A stretch of DNA of 64,000 nt from an uncultured Sphingomonadales bacterium. GTDB lineage: Bacteria; Pseudomonadota; Alphaproteobacteria; Sphingomonadales; Rhodothalassiaceae. Location: the NCBI GenBank assembly GCA_947499155.1, contig CANMND010000004.1:222745-286744 (forward strand), read 5' to 3'. The notes under the pieces were generated by a model. It did not search any database. It was not told the DNA's origin and was given only the letters and a program-made list of their open reading frames with translations. Numbering within the stretch: the stretch's first letter is position 1; each line of letters begins with the position of its first letter. Below are positions 1 to 8,673 of this stretch, piece after piece. A program made the translations under genes and the position numbers.

Positions 1-2
1 AC

Positions 3-644
3 ACCCTATGTGATCGGCAGGCTCTTCATATTGGTTATTATCCGGCCTATGGCGAGATACCGGATCTTGGCCATCTCAATGTTTATATCCGCTGGTGGAA
101 AAATATTCTGGCCCGCGACGGGAGACCCACACGAAAGGATATTGCCTTTACAGACCTGCGCGGACTGCACAGCCGCATCACTTTATGCCGAATTCTGGAA
201 GACCGGAGCGGCATGGTTGCCCATATCCTCGGTGAGGATGTGAAGGCGCTGTTCAGAAACTATATGCCTAATGACCAGGCAGATTTGAAAAGTGCTACTC
301 ATCTGCGAGAGCTGGTAGGCACGGAAAAGGCACCGGACTGTATCCACATGCACCGCATAGCGGATCAACGTAATATTGTTGTTTCAAGTGGGACTCTGGC
401 GCTCGCCTCCAAGCGCACTATTGATATATCAGCGATGGACTTTCCCTTGGCCCCAATGAAGGGCGAGATGCCTTATGTGCTGACCATCTACGATTTTGAC
501 ATAGCGTTTCAGGACCGTAATGTTTCCCATTACGGCCTGATATCTCGTCAGGATGCTCTTCGCAGGCAGAATAACACGTCACCAGAATCTATTGGGATAT
601 GTCGTCTTTCATATCCTTCAGGTCCTCTTTGGCAGGGTCAATGA
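3..644 (+). CDS. PAS-domain protein (PAS_5-like), 5' end outside window
   Basis: The reading frame is open from the window edge to the stop at 642-644, so the start codon lies upstream. The translation has the layout of the alphaproteobacterial single PAS domain family (PAS_5/PF07310). An aromatic segment (YIRWW) and a basic GRPTRKDI segment are followed by a strand-rich sensor-like part ending near DIAFQDRNVSHYG. No output domain is visible, so a sensory or protein-interaction role is inferred and the ligand is unknown. The 3' end overlaps the convergent small lipoprotein gene by 56 bp. The last residues may therefore be poorly conserved. Confidence 0.6.
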   Translation, partial: TLCDRQALHIGYYPAYGEIPDLGHLNVYIRWWKNILARDGRPTRKDIAFTDLRGLHSRITLCRILEDRSGMVAHILGEDVKALFRNYMPNDQADLKSATHLRELVGTEKAPDCIHMHRIADQRNIVVSSGTLALASKRTIDISAMDFPLAPMKGEMPYVLTIYDFDIAFQDRNVSHYGLISRQDALRRQNNTSPESIGICRLSYPSGPLWQGQ

Positions 645-825
645 CGCATTCTTCAGCGTAGGTCTTTGCATCTTCCATTGACCATGAGGTTTTGTCCTTT
701 TTCGCCATTTTATCGCACCAGGCTTCGCTTCCCGGCACCACATCACAGGCACTTAGAAGACCTGCAGCGAAAACCATTAGTGTCAGAACTCCTGCTGTCC
801 CTGAAACTGATTTAAGAGCATGCAT
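589..825 (-). CDS. Small DUF3012-like lipoprotein
   Basis: 78 aa. The N-terminus has a basic start, a hydrophobic core (VLTLMVFAAGLL) and a lipobox ending LLSAC, so processing and lipidation at that cysteine are expected. The mature part, with GSEAWCDKMAKKDKTSWSM and a later EECV, resembles the short DUF3012 family, whose members carry a SEEWC...A...CVF pattern with two conserved cysteines. Function is unknown in that family. The gene is convergent with the PAS protein and overlaps its 3' end. A pair of periplasm-exposed cysteines that could form a disulfide is the only mechanistic hint. Confidence 0.65.
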   Translation of the reverse strand: MHALKSVSGTAGVLTLMVFAAGLLSACDVVPGSEAWCDKMAKKDKTSWSMEDAKTYAEECVIDPAKEDLKDMKDDISQ

Positions 826-891
826 AAAGGCTTCTCCAGTTCATTTTTACATATTATTTACGCAAGAATGACCCGGATGGTTCCAAACTTT

Positions 892-1314
892 TTAAATATC
901 GTGAGGGAAAGTTTTGCGTCGGGCTGCTATGCCGCGCTCGATTGCAGCAGCGGTAAGCCTTTCCACGTTAAAGCGGTGGCGCATGATTTCCAAAAGACGG
1001 AGTTCTTCTTGGCTTAAATGCCCATCAACAGCGGCAATATCACAGGCAACAGCATAAAGCAGATCCATATGACTGTCAGGAACCGCCTCGGCTATCAGGC
1101 CAAAGGCTGCATCAAGTCCATCATCATCATCGAGAATGTCTGCACATGTGCGTGCATCATTTACCATCCGGTTTTCATCATAGTCGTGAAACGCGGGCAG
1201 GGTTCGAACCAGATCGCCCATGCGCTTTAATTCATTGTCAGTCATCTGACGGTCTGAGGCAGAGATGAGAACCATGGCGTAAACAAGGGCAGTTTGTGGA
1301 GTGATAGTCGTCAT
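892..1314 (-). CDS. TerB-like (tellurite resistance TerB family) protein
   Basis: 140 aa, all-helical by appearance. The repeated acidic pattern (SASDRQMTDNELKRM near residues 18-32 and AAVDGHLSQEELRLLE near 93-108) is typical of the TerB/PF05099 fold, where two pseudo-repeats place acidic clusters that can bind divalent metal. Stand-alone TerB-fold proteins of this size are common in alphaproteobacteria and have no proven link to tellurite. No other ter gene is nearby. Acidic side chains in the repeats support metal binding by family analogy only. Confidence 0.65.
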   Translation of the reverse strand: MTTITPQTALVYAMVLISASDRQMTDNELKRMGDLVRTLPAFHDYDENRMVNDARTCADILDDDDGLDAAFGLIAEAVPDSHMDLLYAVACDIAAVDGHLSQEELRLLEIMRHRFNVERLTAAAIERGIAARRKTFPHDI

Positions 1315-1412
1315 AAGAAGAGAGCCTTTATGGGCTGGGGGTCATGGACAGTCCAAGGGCACCTGGACGTGCAAGGGGAAACTTAAGCATTAACAATGCG
1401 GGCTACAAGGTC

Positions 1413-4190
1413 TCAGGATAGTTTGGCTGTGTGCTGGCTATCAAAGAAGGCACGGACAGTGTGAACTGCATCAGCAAGACCCAGGCGTGTCACAGGTGCA
1501 TCCGGAGGAAACGCAGATAACAGCCGTGTCGGCGTTTGCGCATCCAGCATCACGAAGATGCCGCGATCATTTTCCCGACGTACCAGCCGGCCAAACGCCT
1601 GTGCCATTTTAAGGCGTGTCAGCATGTCGTCATAGGAGCTGCCGCCAAAGGCCGCACGTCTTGCCTTGTGCAATATAGTCGGCCGGGGCCAAGGCACGCG
1701 GTCAAAAGCAATGAGACGCAGCGCATCACCGGGAACATCAACGCCATCACGGACGGCATCGGTCCCCAAAAGACAGGCCTGTCTGGATGCGCGAAATATA
1801 TCAACAAGAGTGCCGGTATCGATGGGATCCACATGCTGGGCGTATAGGGGAAGGTTATGGTGTTCCAGCGGTTCCCTGATGCGGGCATGGACTGAGCGAA
1901 GACGTGCAATGGCAGTGAACAACCCCAAGGCACCGCCATGAGACGCCACAAACAATTCACGGCAGGCGGCGGCCAGTTGGGCGACATCGCCTTTTTTCAG
2001 GTCGTTCACAATCAAAATGCGTGTATTGGCAGCATAATCGAATGGTGAAGGGACAGACAGGCGTTTTGCCGGCTGGACCAAATGGGACGCGCCGGTCCGT
2101 GTTTCTGCAGTGCGCCAGTTCTGCTGGTCCTCTGCCGTCTGCCGATCCAGTAATGTAGCCGATGTGATCAGAGCGCCATGGGCCGGTTCCAGTACGGTTT
2201 TTGCAAAAGGCTTGGTCGGATCAATCCAATGGCGGAACAGGCCAAGATTGGTCTCCCGGCTTTCAATCCGTTCAAGTTCAAACCAGTCGATGAAATCTGC
2301 TGGTCGGGTCTTTTGCAGATCTTTCAGCATTGTGCTCCAGGTGCGGACCAGATCGGCGCGAAGAGCAAGTGATCGGGCGGTGGCATCAAGGCGTCCCCGA
2401 CTTCCGCTATCAAGGGTATCGCTATGGGCATTAAGGTGAACAAGAAGATGTGCGCCGAGATTTTTGATAGGCGATGATAGGCGATCAAGAAGCCGCGCCA
2501 GGCGTGCACTTGCCTCCAGAAGCTCTTTGCCCGGCTCTTCAGTGCCGCATTCCAGACTGTGGCCGCTTTGCCGGTCGCGTCCATTGCTGGTGCGGGCAAG
2601 GACATGGTCACGGACATGGGTCAGAAACACTTCATAAGGCCCACGGGGAGAGCCGGTGGACATTCGTTGAAGCCAGCCTGGGCCAGGCAGTATACGAGCG
2701 GCCTCAAGCACAGCCTCCAAAAGCGGCATGGCCTCTTCATTATCTGCAATCAGGTCTGAAATTCGTGCAAGCAGCCCGCGTGCGCGACCCTTTCCGGTTT
2801 CTTCCCGACCCCGTAGCCAGCGCCTGAGTTCTGCCCCTTCAAGACCTGAAAGATGGGCTGAAAAGGCGCTGTCGGCTGCGGAAAACAGGTGATGGCCTTC
2901 ATCAAAAACCAGACGGTTTGGCAGATCCGGATCACCCTGGCGGGTGGCAGCCTGAATCATGACCAGTGCATGATTGGCAACCACCAGTTCCGAGCGCCGG
3001 GTTTTGCGGATTACCCCTTCGATGAAGCAGCGGCGATAATGACTGCAGGCAGAATAAAGACATTCACCACGATGGTCGGTGAGAGCACCAAGGCGCGCCC
3101 GGCCAAAATAACTGCCAAGCCAGCCGGGGAAATCACCGCCGACCATGTCGCCATTGCGGCTGTAGGCAAGCCAGCGCAGCACCAGTCCCATAAGCACGGC
3201 ATCCCGTGCTGTGGCTGCACCGGAAAAGGAAATACGTGCGGCTTCTTCTATATTGAGGAGACAGGCGTAATTTTCACGGCCTTTGCGGACTGTGACCCGT
3301 GCGGCACGGACTTTGGGATCGGGATAAAGTCGCGCCAGTTCCTGATCCAGTTGGCGTTGCAGCGCCTTTGTGTAGGTGGAAAGCCAGACGGTTCCCTCAT
3401 TCTTCGACGCCCAGACGCTGGCGGGGGCGATATAGCCCAGGGTTTTTCCAGTGCCGGTTCCGGCTTCTGCCAGCATGACATTGGGCGCACCTTCCATGGT
3501 GCAGGGAGAAAACGCATGGGCAGCAGCGCGGCTATAGTCTTTTTGCGCCTCACGTGTTTCTGCATTGTCACCCAGAATATCAGCGAGCCTTTGGGCGGCC
3601 TCATCTTCTGTCACCTTGTGGTCAGAGGGCGGCGGCGGTGGCGGGCCATCTTCCCATTCTGGCAGATCCTGCCACAAGGCCATGCTGCCCTTGCGGTCTG
3701 CCCGTGATCCCAAGGCACCGAGCACCAGAGGGCCCCAGGGCCATCCAGCCCGGGCCATGCCATGGGCAATGGCGCTGATACCACGTTGCCAGCGATAGGT
3801 ATCAGCAGCCGGGTCCGCAAGAAGTATGGCCGCTGCTTGCTTGAGGGCTAATGCTTCATCTGCCAGATCGGCCAGCGGCATGGGTTGGGCGAGGCTTTCC
3901 ATGACTCCGCCAATGGTTGGCAAGGTAAAGCGTGCCGGGCGGACAAAAGCAAACAGCTCCAGAATGTCATAAGATGCAACACCCCCTGTACGCAGGCGTC
4001 TGGTGATCAGGGGAGCATTGCACAAGATATGCGGCGACTTTGAGAGATGATCTGCAGCTTGTCTGTGAGTCAGGGTGAGGAAATCGCCGTCAACCGTTAG
4101 AACAACAGCCCTGGCACTCCCCACAGCCATGGCGGGAAGACGTGCAAGCGCTGACTGTGGCTTGGGAAACTGGGCAAATGCATCGGTCAT
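1413..4190 (-). CDS. dinG: ATP-dependent DNA helicase, DinG/XPD family
   Basis: 925 aa superfamily 2 helicase. The Walker A is AEAGTGTGKT at residues 241-250. The DEAH-type box reads DEGH (VFDEGHHLF). Motif VI reads QAFGRLVRRENDRG near the C-terminus. Between motifs I and II, four cysteines (one in ENYACLL, three in ECLYSACSHYRRC) match the iron-sulfur cluster domain of XPD/DinG helicases. These unwind 5'-overhang, R-loop or damaged DNA. The first ~190 residues are family-specific and end in a proline run, and I see no exonuclease motif there. DinG/YoaA-type role is inferred from family membership. It is followed downstream on the same strand only by non-coding DNA. Confidence 0.88.
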   Translation of the reverse strand: MTDAFAQFPKPQSALARLPAMAVGSARAVVLTVDGDFLTLTHRQAADHLSKSPHILCNAPLITRRLRTGGVASYDILELFAFVRPARFTLPTIGGVMESLAQPMPLADLADEALALKQAAAILLADPAADTYRWQRGISAIAHGMARAGWPWGPLVLGALGSRADRKGSMALWQDLPEWEDGPPPPPPSDHKVTEDEAAQRLADILGDNAETREAQKDYSRAAAHAFSPCTMEGAPNVMLAEAGTGTGKTLGYIAPASVWASKNEGTVWLSTYTKALQRQLDQELARLYPDPKVRAARVTVRKGRENYACLLNIEEAARISFSGAATARDAVLMGLVLRWLAYSRNGDMVGGDFPGWLGSYFGRARLGALTDHRGECLYSACSHYRRCFIEGVIRKTRRSELVVANHALVMIQAATRQGDPDLPNRLVFDEGHHLFSAADSAFSAHLSGLEGAELRRWLRGREETGKGRARGLLARISDLIADNEEAMPLLEAVLEAARILPGPGWLQRMSTGSPRGPYEVFLTHVRDHVLARTSNGRDRQSGHSLECGTEEPGKELLEASARLARLLDRLSSPIKNLGAHLLVHLNAHSDTLDSGSRGRLDATARSLALRADLVRTWSTMLKDLQKTRPADFIDWFELERIESRETNLGLFRHWIDPTKPFAKTVLEPAHGALITSATLLDRQTAEDQQNWRTAETRTGASHLVQPAKRLSVPSPFDYAANTRILIVNDLKKGDVAQLAAACRELFVASHGGALGLFTAIARLRSVHARIREPLEHHNLPLYAQHVDPIDTGTLVDIFRASRQACLLGTDAVRDGVDVPGDALRLIAFDRVPWPRPTILHKARRAAFGGSSYDDMLTRLKMAQAFGRLVRRENDRGIFVMLDAQTPTRLLSAFPPDAPVTRLGLADAVHTVRAFFDSQHTAKLS

Positions 4191-4272
4191 GGACGTAGCT
4201 TAGCGCCTTCTGACGACCATGAACATATAAAGAACACTTTGTAAATAAAAAGGGATATTATCCCGGACTTTT

Positions 4273-4752
4273 TCAGGGTTCCTGATCACCCACCTGGCTT
4301 TGCAGGTAATTTTGTAGGCCCACCTGTTCAATCAAGGAGAGTTGGGTTTCCAGCCAGTCGATATGCTCTTCTTCAGAGGACAGAATTTCTCGGAAAAGGT
4401 GGCGAGACGCATAATCTTCCACTTCTTCGCAATAGGCGATGGCATCTTTCAGGGCCTTATGGCTGTCATGTTCCAGTGCGAGATCACCTTCAAGCATTTC
4501 AGGAACGGATTCGCCGATGCGTAGCCGGTTAAGGGTCTGAAGCGCTGGCAGGCCTTCAAGAAACAGGATTCGCTCGATCAAGAGATCGGCGTGCTTCATC
4601 TCGTCGATGGATTCCTGATACTCGTACTCTGCAAGCTTGTTAAGTCCACGATCTTTAAGGATTCGGCTGTGCAGGAAATACTGGTTGATCGCCGTCAACT
4701 CGTTCTTGAGAACAATATTGAGGTGTTCGATTACCTTTTTATCGCCCTTCAT
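4273..4752 (-). CDS. bfr: Bacterioferritin
   Basis: 159 aa four-helix ferritin that oxidises and stores iron in a 24-mer shell. All di-iron ferroxidase ligands are present at canonical positions: Glu18, Glu51, His54, Glu94, Glu127 and His130. Met52, the axial haem ligand shared between subunits, is also present, so this is haem-binding bacterioferritin rather than FtnA. Length matches the family. It lies 140 bp downstream of bfd on the same strand. Bfd is the ferredoxin that reduces the stored iron for release, so the two probably form one iron-responsive unit under the Fur-type box upstream of bfd. Confidence 0.96.
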   Translation of the reverse strand: MKGDKKVIEHLNIVLKNELTAINQYFLHSRILKDRGLNKLAEYEYQESIDEMKHADLLIERILFLEGLPALQTLNRLRIGESVPEMLEGDLALEHDSHKALKDAIAYCEEVEDYASRHLFREILSSEEEHIDWLETQLSLIEQVGLQNYLQSQVGDQEP

Positions 4753-4892
4753 TGGGTCTTCTCCTGCTTAAAAAACGACGCATAACAGCGCGCCCCATTG
4801 AACAACACATTATGGGGCATGATGCGACTATATTCAAGGAAGTGTGATAAATATCAGCAACTTGAGAATGAAAATCAGACCGAAGAGCAGGT

Positions 4893-5105
4893 TCAAGCAG
4901 GTACGGTATCGCCCATATCCGATTGGGGTGAATTTTCTGGAACATCCTTTGAAATGACATGTTTGGCAAAAGGCAGGCAGAGACCACACTGCACTTTGCA
5001 TCCCATATGCTTGTACACAGTGCGCGCACAGCCATGCTCTCCCAGCTCCTGGGCGGTGGCTTTTACATGTTTTTCTGTCAGTCCGTTGCAGATGCAAACA
5101 TACAT
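4893..5105 (-). CDS. bfd: Bacterioferritin-associated ferredoxin
   Basis: 70 aa. It begins MYVCICNGLTE and carries the CxC (Cys4, Cys6) and CxxC (Cys40, Cys43) pattern that binds the [2Fe-2S] cluster of Bfd. Bfd docks on bacterioferritin at the haem and passes electrons in to mobilise stored Fe3+. The following basic segment fits this role. The family length is 60-75 aa. The gene precedes bfr in the same direction. A Fur-like palindrome 41 bp upstream of the start suggests induction under iron starvation, as known for bfd in other proteobacteria. Confidence 0.94.
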   Translation of the reverse strand: MYVCICNGLTEKHVKATAQELGEHGCARTVYKHMGCKVQCGLCLPFAKHVISKDVPENSPQSDMGDTVPA

Positions 5106-5145
5106 GACGGAGTCCTCATTTGCGTTCCCTTGTTAATTATGCAAA

Positions 5146-5160
5146 TGAGAATGATTGTCA
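5146..5160 (-). promoter_or_regulatory. Fur-type box upstream of bfd
   Basis: The sequence TGAGAATGATTGTCA is a 7-1-7 inverted repeat that matches the classical Fur core TGATAATNATTATCA at all but two positions. It sits 41-55 bp upstream of the bfd start codon, in the bfd-sufE intergenic region. Irr or RirA are the usual iron regulators in some alphaproteobacteria, but their boxes differ from this pattern. Confidence 0.7.
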
Positions 5161-5196
5161 AGACGAAAGGCGCTGGCCTTTCTGTCGCAGGGGCGT

Positions 5197-5664
5197 TTAT
5201 GCAGTTTTTTCAGCACGTGCCATATCCTTGATGCGTTCCAGCATGGAAAACAGGCCATTGGCGCGCATGGGGGACAGATGTTGGCGCAGCCCAAGCTTTT
5301 CGAGGGTGGCGCGAGCGTCGATTTCCAGTATTTCAGCCGGGGTCTTGCCTGAAAAGATCAGCAGCATAATGGCAACAAGTCCCTTGACGATATGAGCGTC
5401 ACTGTCGCCTCTGAAGGTGAGTCGCGCACCAGACCCTTCTTTTTCTGCCACGAGCCAGACCTGGCTGGTGCAGCCTCTTACCTTATTGTCATCGGTATAG
5501 GCGTCTTGTGACAGGGGTGGCAGTTTTCGGCCCAGTTCGATGATATAGCGATAGCGGTCTTCCCACTCGTCCATCAACTCGAATCCGTCTTCCACGTCGA
5601 TGAGCGAGGTGCCATCAAGGGTGAAAGGGGCGCTATCTTTTATCGATTCGGCAGAATATGTCAT
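5197..5664 (-). CDS. sufE: SufE family cysteine desulfuration protein
   Basis: 155 aa. SufE takes persulfide sulfur from SufS and passes it to the SufB scaffold for Fe-S cluster assembly. The conserved sulfur-accepting cysteine is in KVRGCTSQVWL, and the surrounding DRYRYIIELGRKLPPL and HLSPMRANGL segments are family hallmarks. The frame stays open upstream, but those residues are not SufE-like. I chose the ATG at 5664 (MTYSAES); the ATG at 5676 (MKRHMTYS) is an alternative. No other suf gene is in the window. Its neighbours are the bfd-bfr iron genes downstream and a divergent MFS transporter upstream. Confidence 0.9.
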   Translation of the reverse strand: MTYSAESIKDSAPFTLDGTSLIDVEDGFELMDEWEDRYRYIIELGRKLPPLSQDAYTDDNKVRGCTSQVWLVAEKEGSGARLTFRGDSDAHIVKGLVAIMLLIFSGKTPAEILEIDARATLEKLGLRQHLSPMRANGLFSMLERIKDMARAEKTA

Positions 5665-5872
5665 GTGTCTTTTCATCGCTGGTTTATAGGGAAGGATTTG
5701 GCCCGCCTGCTCCTCAATGTCAATGCGTACGGCATTTTCTGACCGGTGACTTTGCGGATATGTGCAAAAACAGGATAGACATGACCGGTATATGATCAGG
5801 ACCATGACACAGCCGGACGAGATATCCAAAGAGGCTAAAAATGAACTGCCACAGAGTTAAAGGGGATGGGCT

Positions 5873-7240
5873 GTGACTTTCAGCATAGGGAAGAAAACGG
5901 ATCCCGAGGCTCCTGGCGGCAGGAGTGGAGCCTGGCCTCGTCCTCGCTATGCATGGGCAGTGGTGGCGTTGTTGATGATTATTTATACGGTAGCCTTCAT
6001 TGACCGGCAGATCCTGGCGTTGCTTGTGGATCCGGTAAAACGGGACCTTGGAGTCACTGACTTGCAGTTTGGTCTTCTGACAGGGCTGTCATTTGGACTG
6101 TTTTATACAGTATTTGGAATTCCCTTTGCCCGTCTTGCTGACAATCGCAGTCGCCGGGGGTTGATCGCCGGTGGCATTGCCTTGTGGAGCCTGGCGACAG
6201 CCGCATGCGGTCTTGTGCGGACCTTTCCCATGCTTTTTCTCGCTCGCATGGGCGTGGGTGTTGGTGAAGCGACGCTGACGCCGGCTGCCAATTCGATGAT
6301 CTGTGACCTGTTTCCGCCTTCAAGACGTGGCCGCGCCATCAGTCTTTATACACTTGGCATTCCCTTTGGATCGGCCCTTGCGTTTTTATTTGGCGGCGCT
6401 GTTATCTCTTATGTGGATCGGGTGGATGCTTATCACCTGCCTCTGTTGGGCGCTCTTCAGGGTTGGCAGATGACGTTTCTTATAGTCGGGTTGCCGGGCG
6501 TGTTGCTGTCACTTGCCATGATGGTGCTCGTGAGAGAGCCACATCGCCATGGGCGGGTCCAGACAGACAAGGCAATGTCCGTGGCTGACGCTGCCCGCTA
6601 TTTTCTGACACGCTGGCGCTTTTACGTGGTGGGCTTTGTCGGAATCGCCTTTTTATCCGCCCTTGGCTATGGCTCAGTCTATTTCATTGCCGCGTTTTAT
6701 GGACGAATCCATGGCTTTACTCCCGGCGAGACTGGCCTTGCCTACGGGCTGGTTCAGCTATCCGCGGGCATTGGCGGTATTTTATTTGCCGGGTGGCTGG
6801 CCGATAAATGGGTGGTTGCAGGGCATCAGGATGCTCATTTTCGGATATTGATTCTGGCGCTAATTCTGGGTGCGCCCTTTGCCTTGGCCTATCCGCTGGT
6901 TGGAAGTGCGGTCCTTGCCATTGCCCTTATGGCCGGGTCAATTTTCTTTACTAACTGGATCTGGGGCACGGCCTATGCAGCGGTTGCATCTGCCACACCC
7001 AATGATCTGCGCGGCCAGGCAACCGCCATTTATCTGTTTGCCATCAATCTGATCGGAATGGGCCTTGGCCCGACACTGGTTGGCCTGTTCACCACCCATA
7101 TATTTAAGGACGAACAGATGATCGATCTGGCCTATGTTTATCTTGCGCTGACCTGCCTGCCTGTGGCGCTTGTCTGCCTGCTGGTGGCACGGCCTGCCTT
7201 TGCCCGACAATGTGCGGCTGTCCAGAAGATTGAGGCATAA
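5873..7240 (+). CDS. MFS transporter, spinster-like subfamily
   Basis: 455 aa with about 12 hydrophobic segments, starting at a GTG preceded by a good ribosome binding site (AAGGGGATGGG). The N-half contains the MFS signature between TM2 and TM3 (GIPFARLADNRSRR) and an FIDRQILALLVDPVKRDLG start typical of the spinster-like group, common in sphingomonad-type genomes. Substrates in that group include lipids, organic acids and drugs. I cannot assign a substrate. It is a single gene, divergent from sufE and closed by a strong hairpin shared with the psp operon. Confidence 0.85.
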   Translation: MTFSIGKKTDPEAPGGRSGAWPRPRYAWAVVALLMIIYTVAFIDRQILALLVDPVKRDLGVTDLQFGLLTGLSFGLFYTVFGIPFARLADNRSRRGLIAGGIALWSLATAACGLVRTFPMLFLARMGVGVGEATLTPAANSMICDLFPPSRRGRAISLYTLGIPFGSALAFLFGGAVISYVDRVDAYHLPLLGALQGWQMTFLIVGLPGVLLSLAMMVLVREPHRHGRVQTDKAMSVADAARYFLTRWRFYVVGFVGIAFLSALGYGSVYFIAAFYGRIHGFTPGETGLAYGLVQLSAGIGGILFAGWLADKWVVAGHQDAHFRILILALILGAPFALAYPLVGSAVLAIALMAGSIFFTNWIWGTAYAAVASATPNDLRGQATAIYLFAINLIGMGLGPTLVGLFTTHIFKDEQMIDLAYVYLALTCLPVALVCLLVARPAFARQCAAVQKIEA

Positions 7241-7241
7241 A

Positions 7242-7272
7242 ATCATGGCCGGGTGTGGGACCCGGCCATGAT
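7242..7272. terminator. Bidirectional hairpin between MFS gene and psp operon
   Basis: A perfect 13-bp inverted repeat (ATCATGGCCGGGT, 5-nt loop, ACCCGGCCATGAT) lies two bases after the MFS stop and just beyond the pspC stop. The T-tract on the plus side is weak (GGTTTGATTT). As the only structure between two convergent genes it most likely terminates both. Confidence 0.65.
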
Positions 7273-7293
7273 GGTTTGATTTGATGGGGCTGA

Positions 7294-7680
7294 TCAGTCT
7301 TCAAGGCCCCTGAGATCACGATCAAGCTTGAAGCGTTTTGATGTCATGTAGCGCTCCATGCTTTGAATGCGCTTGTCGATGCTTTTGAACCGCTTGCTGA
7401 GGTTGGTGGCGGTATAATCGGGCCGGGTACGGGCCGTGCGCCAGAAACTTTCCTCTTCTTCGTCCTTGTATAGGTCGGCGGGTTTTGCATCGAGCACAAA
7501 GCCCATAACGAAATAAAGGATCAAGAGTGCGGGAAACCAGCCGATGAAGCAGCCGATGATGAAGGCGATACGGATGATAGTAACCTTGATACCCGTATAG
7601 TCTGCAACACCCGCGCACACACCCATGATCTTGCCGTTGCGGGGGTCTTTATAGAGTTTGTTGGGGCTAAAGAGTGTCAT
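7294..7680 (-). CDS. pspC: Phage shock protein C (PspC domain)
   Basis: 128 aa. The PspC domain runs from LYKDPRNGKIMGVCAGVADYTG to about residue 60. It has a first hydrophobic segment (VTIIRIAFIIGCFIGWFPALLILYFVMGF) and then a charged cytoplasmic tail with coiled-coil character. PspC with PspB senses inner-membrane stress and recruits PspA. The start at 7680 (MTLFSPN) was chosen because the domain begins directly after it. It overlaps the end of pspB by 14 bp, which suggests translational coupling. Confidence 0.92.
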   Translation of the reverse strand: MTLFSPNKLYKDPRNGKIMGVCAGVADYTGIKVTIIRIAFIIGCFIGWFPALLILYFVMGFVLDAKPADLYKDEEEESFWRTARTRPDYTATNLSKRFKSIDKRIQSMERYMTSKRFKLDRDLRGLED

Positions 7681-7903
7681 GGCGGCGGGACCTCCAATCA
7701 GGAACTTCATCATCCAGAATACGCTCCAGCGTCTCTAGCCTGTCTTCCAGTTTCTCCGACAGGCGGCGCAGATCATCGAGCGTGGCTTCATCTTGCGCTG
7801 TCAGTCCCTTCGCCTTTTTCATTTCGGTTGCGTAATGACCGATAAGGGCGATGGGAATAACGATGACAAACAGCAAGATTAGTGGAACTTCGAGAAAACC
7901 CAT
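7667..7903 (-). CDS. pspB: Phage shock protein B
   Basis: 78 aa. There is one N-terminal membrane helix (VPLILLFVIVIPIALIGHY, residues about 6-24), then an amphipathic coiled coil (LDDLRRLSEKLEDRLETLERILDDE) and a short tail DWRS. This is the PspB family plan. PspB partners PspC in relieving PspA inhibition of PspF. It starts 12 bp after pspA and overlaps pspC, so all three are one transcript from the sigma-54 promoter at about 8890. Confidence 0.93.
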   Translation of the reverse strand: MGFLEVPLILLFVIVIPIALIGHYATEMKKAKGLTAQDEATLDDLRRLSEKLEDRLETLERILDDEVPDWRSRRHDTL

Positions 7904-7915
7904 AATCGGCCCCTG

Positions 7916-8599
7916 TTATTTTTCGGCCTTTTGAGCCGGCTTCAACTTTGCCTTAAGGGCGTCGAGTTCAGCCTCGATGGCGTCTTCGGTCTCAAGACTT
8001 GCAAATTCATCCTCAAGCGTACGACCGGCACCGCGTCCAAGCTCCAAGGCGTCTGCTTCACCTTCCAGCCGGTCAAGTCTGGCGTCCACCTTGTCAAACC
8101 GTGTGAAAGCGTCTTCGATACGGTTGTCATAAAGCGTGCGTTTGACGCGCAAGGTATTTTGCGCGGTTTTGTGACGCGCATCAATGGTGGCTTTCTTCGC
8201 CTTGGCCTCGCGCAGCTTGGCTTCCAGCTTGATAACGTCGGCTTCATGGTGGCCAAGGGCATCCCTTAGATGAGTCAGATCGTCTTCGATCTGGGCGGTG
8301 ATTTCCGTCAGCTTGGCCTTTTCCATCAGTGCCCCACGGGCCAGGTCCTCACGGTCCTTGGACAGGGCGAGTTCGGCCTTGCGCTGCCATTCAGCCTCTG
8401 CTTCTGCCAGGCGTCGTATTTTGCGTTCGGCATCCTTCTGGTCAGCAATGGTCTTGGCTGCGGCGGATCGGACCTCCACCAGTGTGTCCTCCATTTCCTG
8501 AATCATCATGCGGATCATTTTTTCCGGATCTTCTGCATGGTCAAGCAGGGCATTGAGGTTTGAGTTTATGATATCGGTCAGGCGGGAAAAGATACCCAT
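7916..8599 (-). CDS. pspA: Phage shock protein A (PspA/IM30/Vipp1 family)
   Basis: 227 aa, almost entirely coiled coil. It begins MGIFSRLTDIINSNLNALLDHAEDPEKMIRMM, the amphipathic membrane-binding helix and conserved start of PspA. PspA binds and inhibits PspF when stress is absent and polymerises on damaged membrane when present. I chose the ATG at 8599 over that at 8605 because the AAGGA motif is better spaced for it (9 nt against 3) and because MGIF is the family start. It is the second gene of the sigma-54 transcript, behind a 55-aa ORF. Confidence 0.95.
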   Translation of the reverse strand: MGIFSRLTDIINSNLNALLDHAEDPEKMIRMMIQEMEDTLVEVRSAAAKTIADQKDAERKIRRLAEAEAEWQRKAELALSKDREDLARGALMEKAKLTEITAQIEDDLTHLRDALGHHEADVIKLEAKLREAKAKKATIDARHKTAQNTLRVKRTLYDNRIEDAFTRFDKVDARLDRLEGEADALELGRGAGRTLEDEFASLETEDAIEAELDALKAKLKPAQKAEK

Positions 8600-8673
8600 G
8601 GTCATTATTCCTTCTTTATTCGTGTCTCGCTGTCGTCACTCGGGTCGTTTGTGTCTTGCCCCGTTAGGTTCAT

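Noticed and set aside
5804..5860. 18-codon ORF between sufE and the MFS gene
   Set aside because: The AGGA motif is too close to its ATG, the product shows no pattern, and no hairpin suggests a leader-peptide function.
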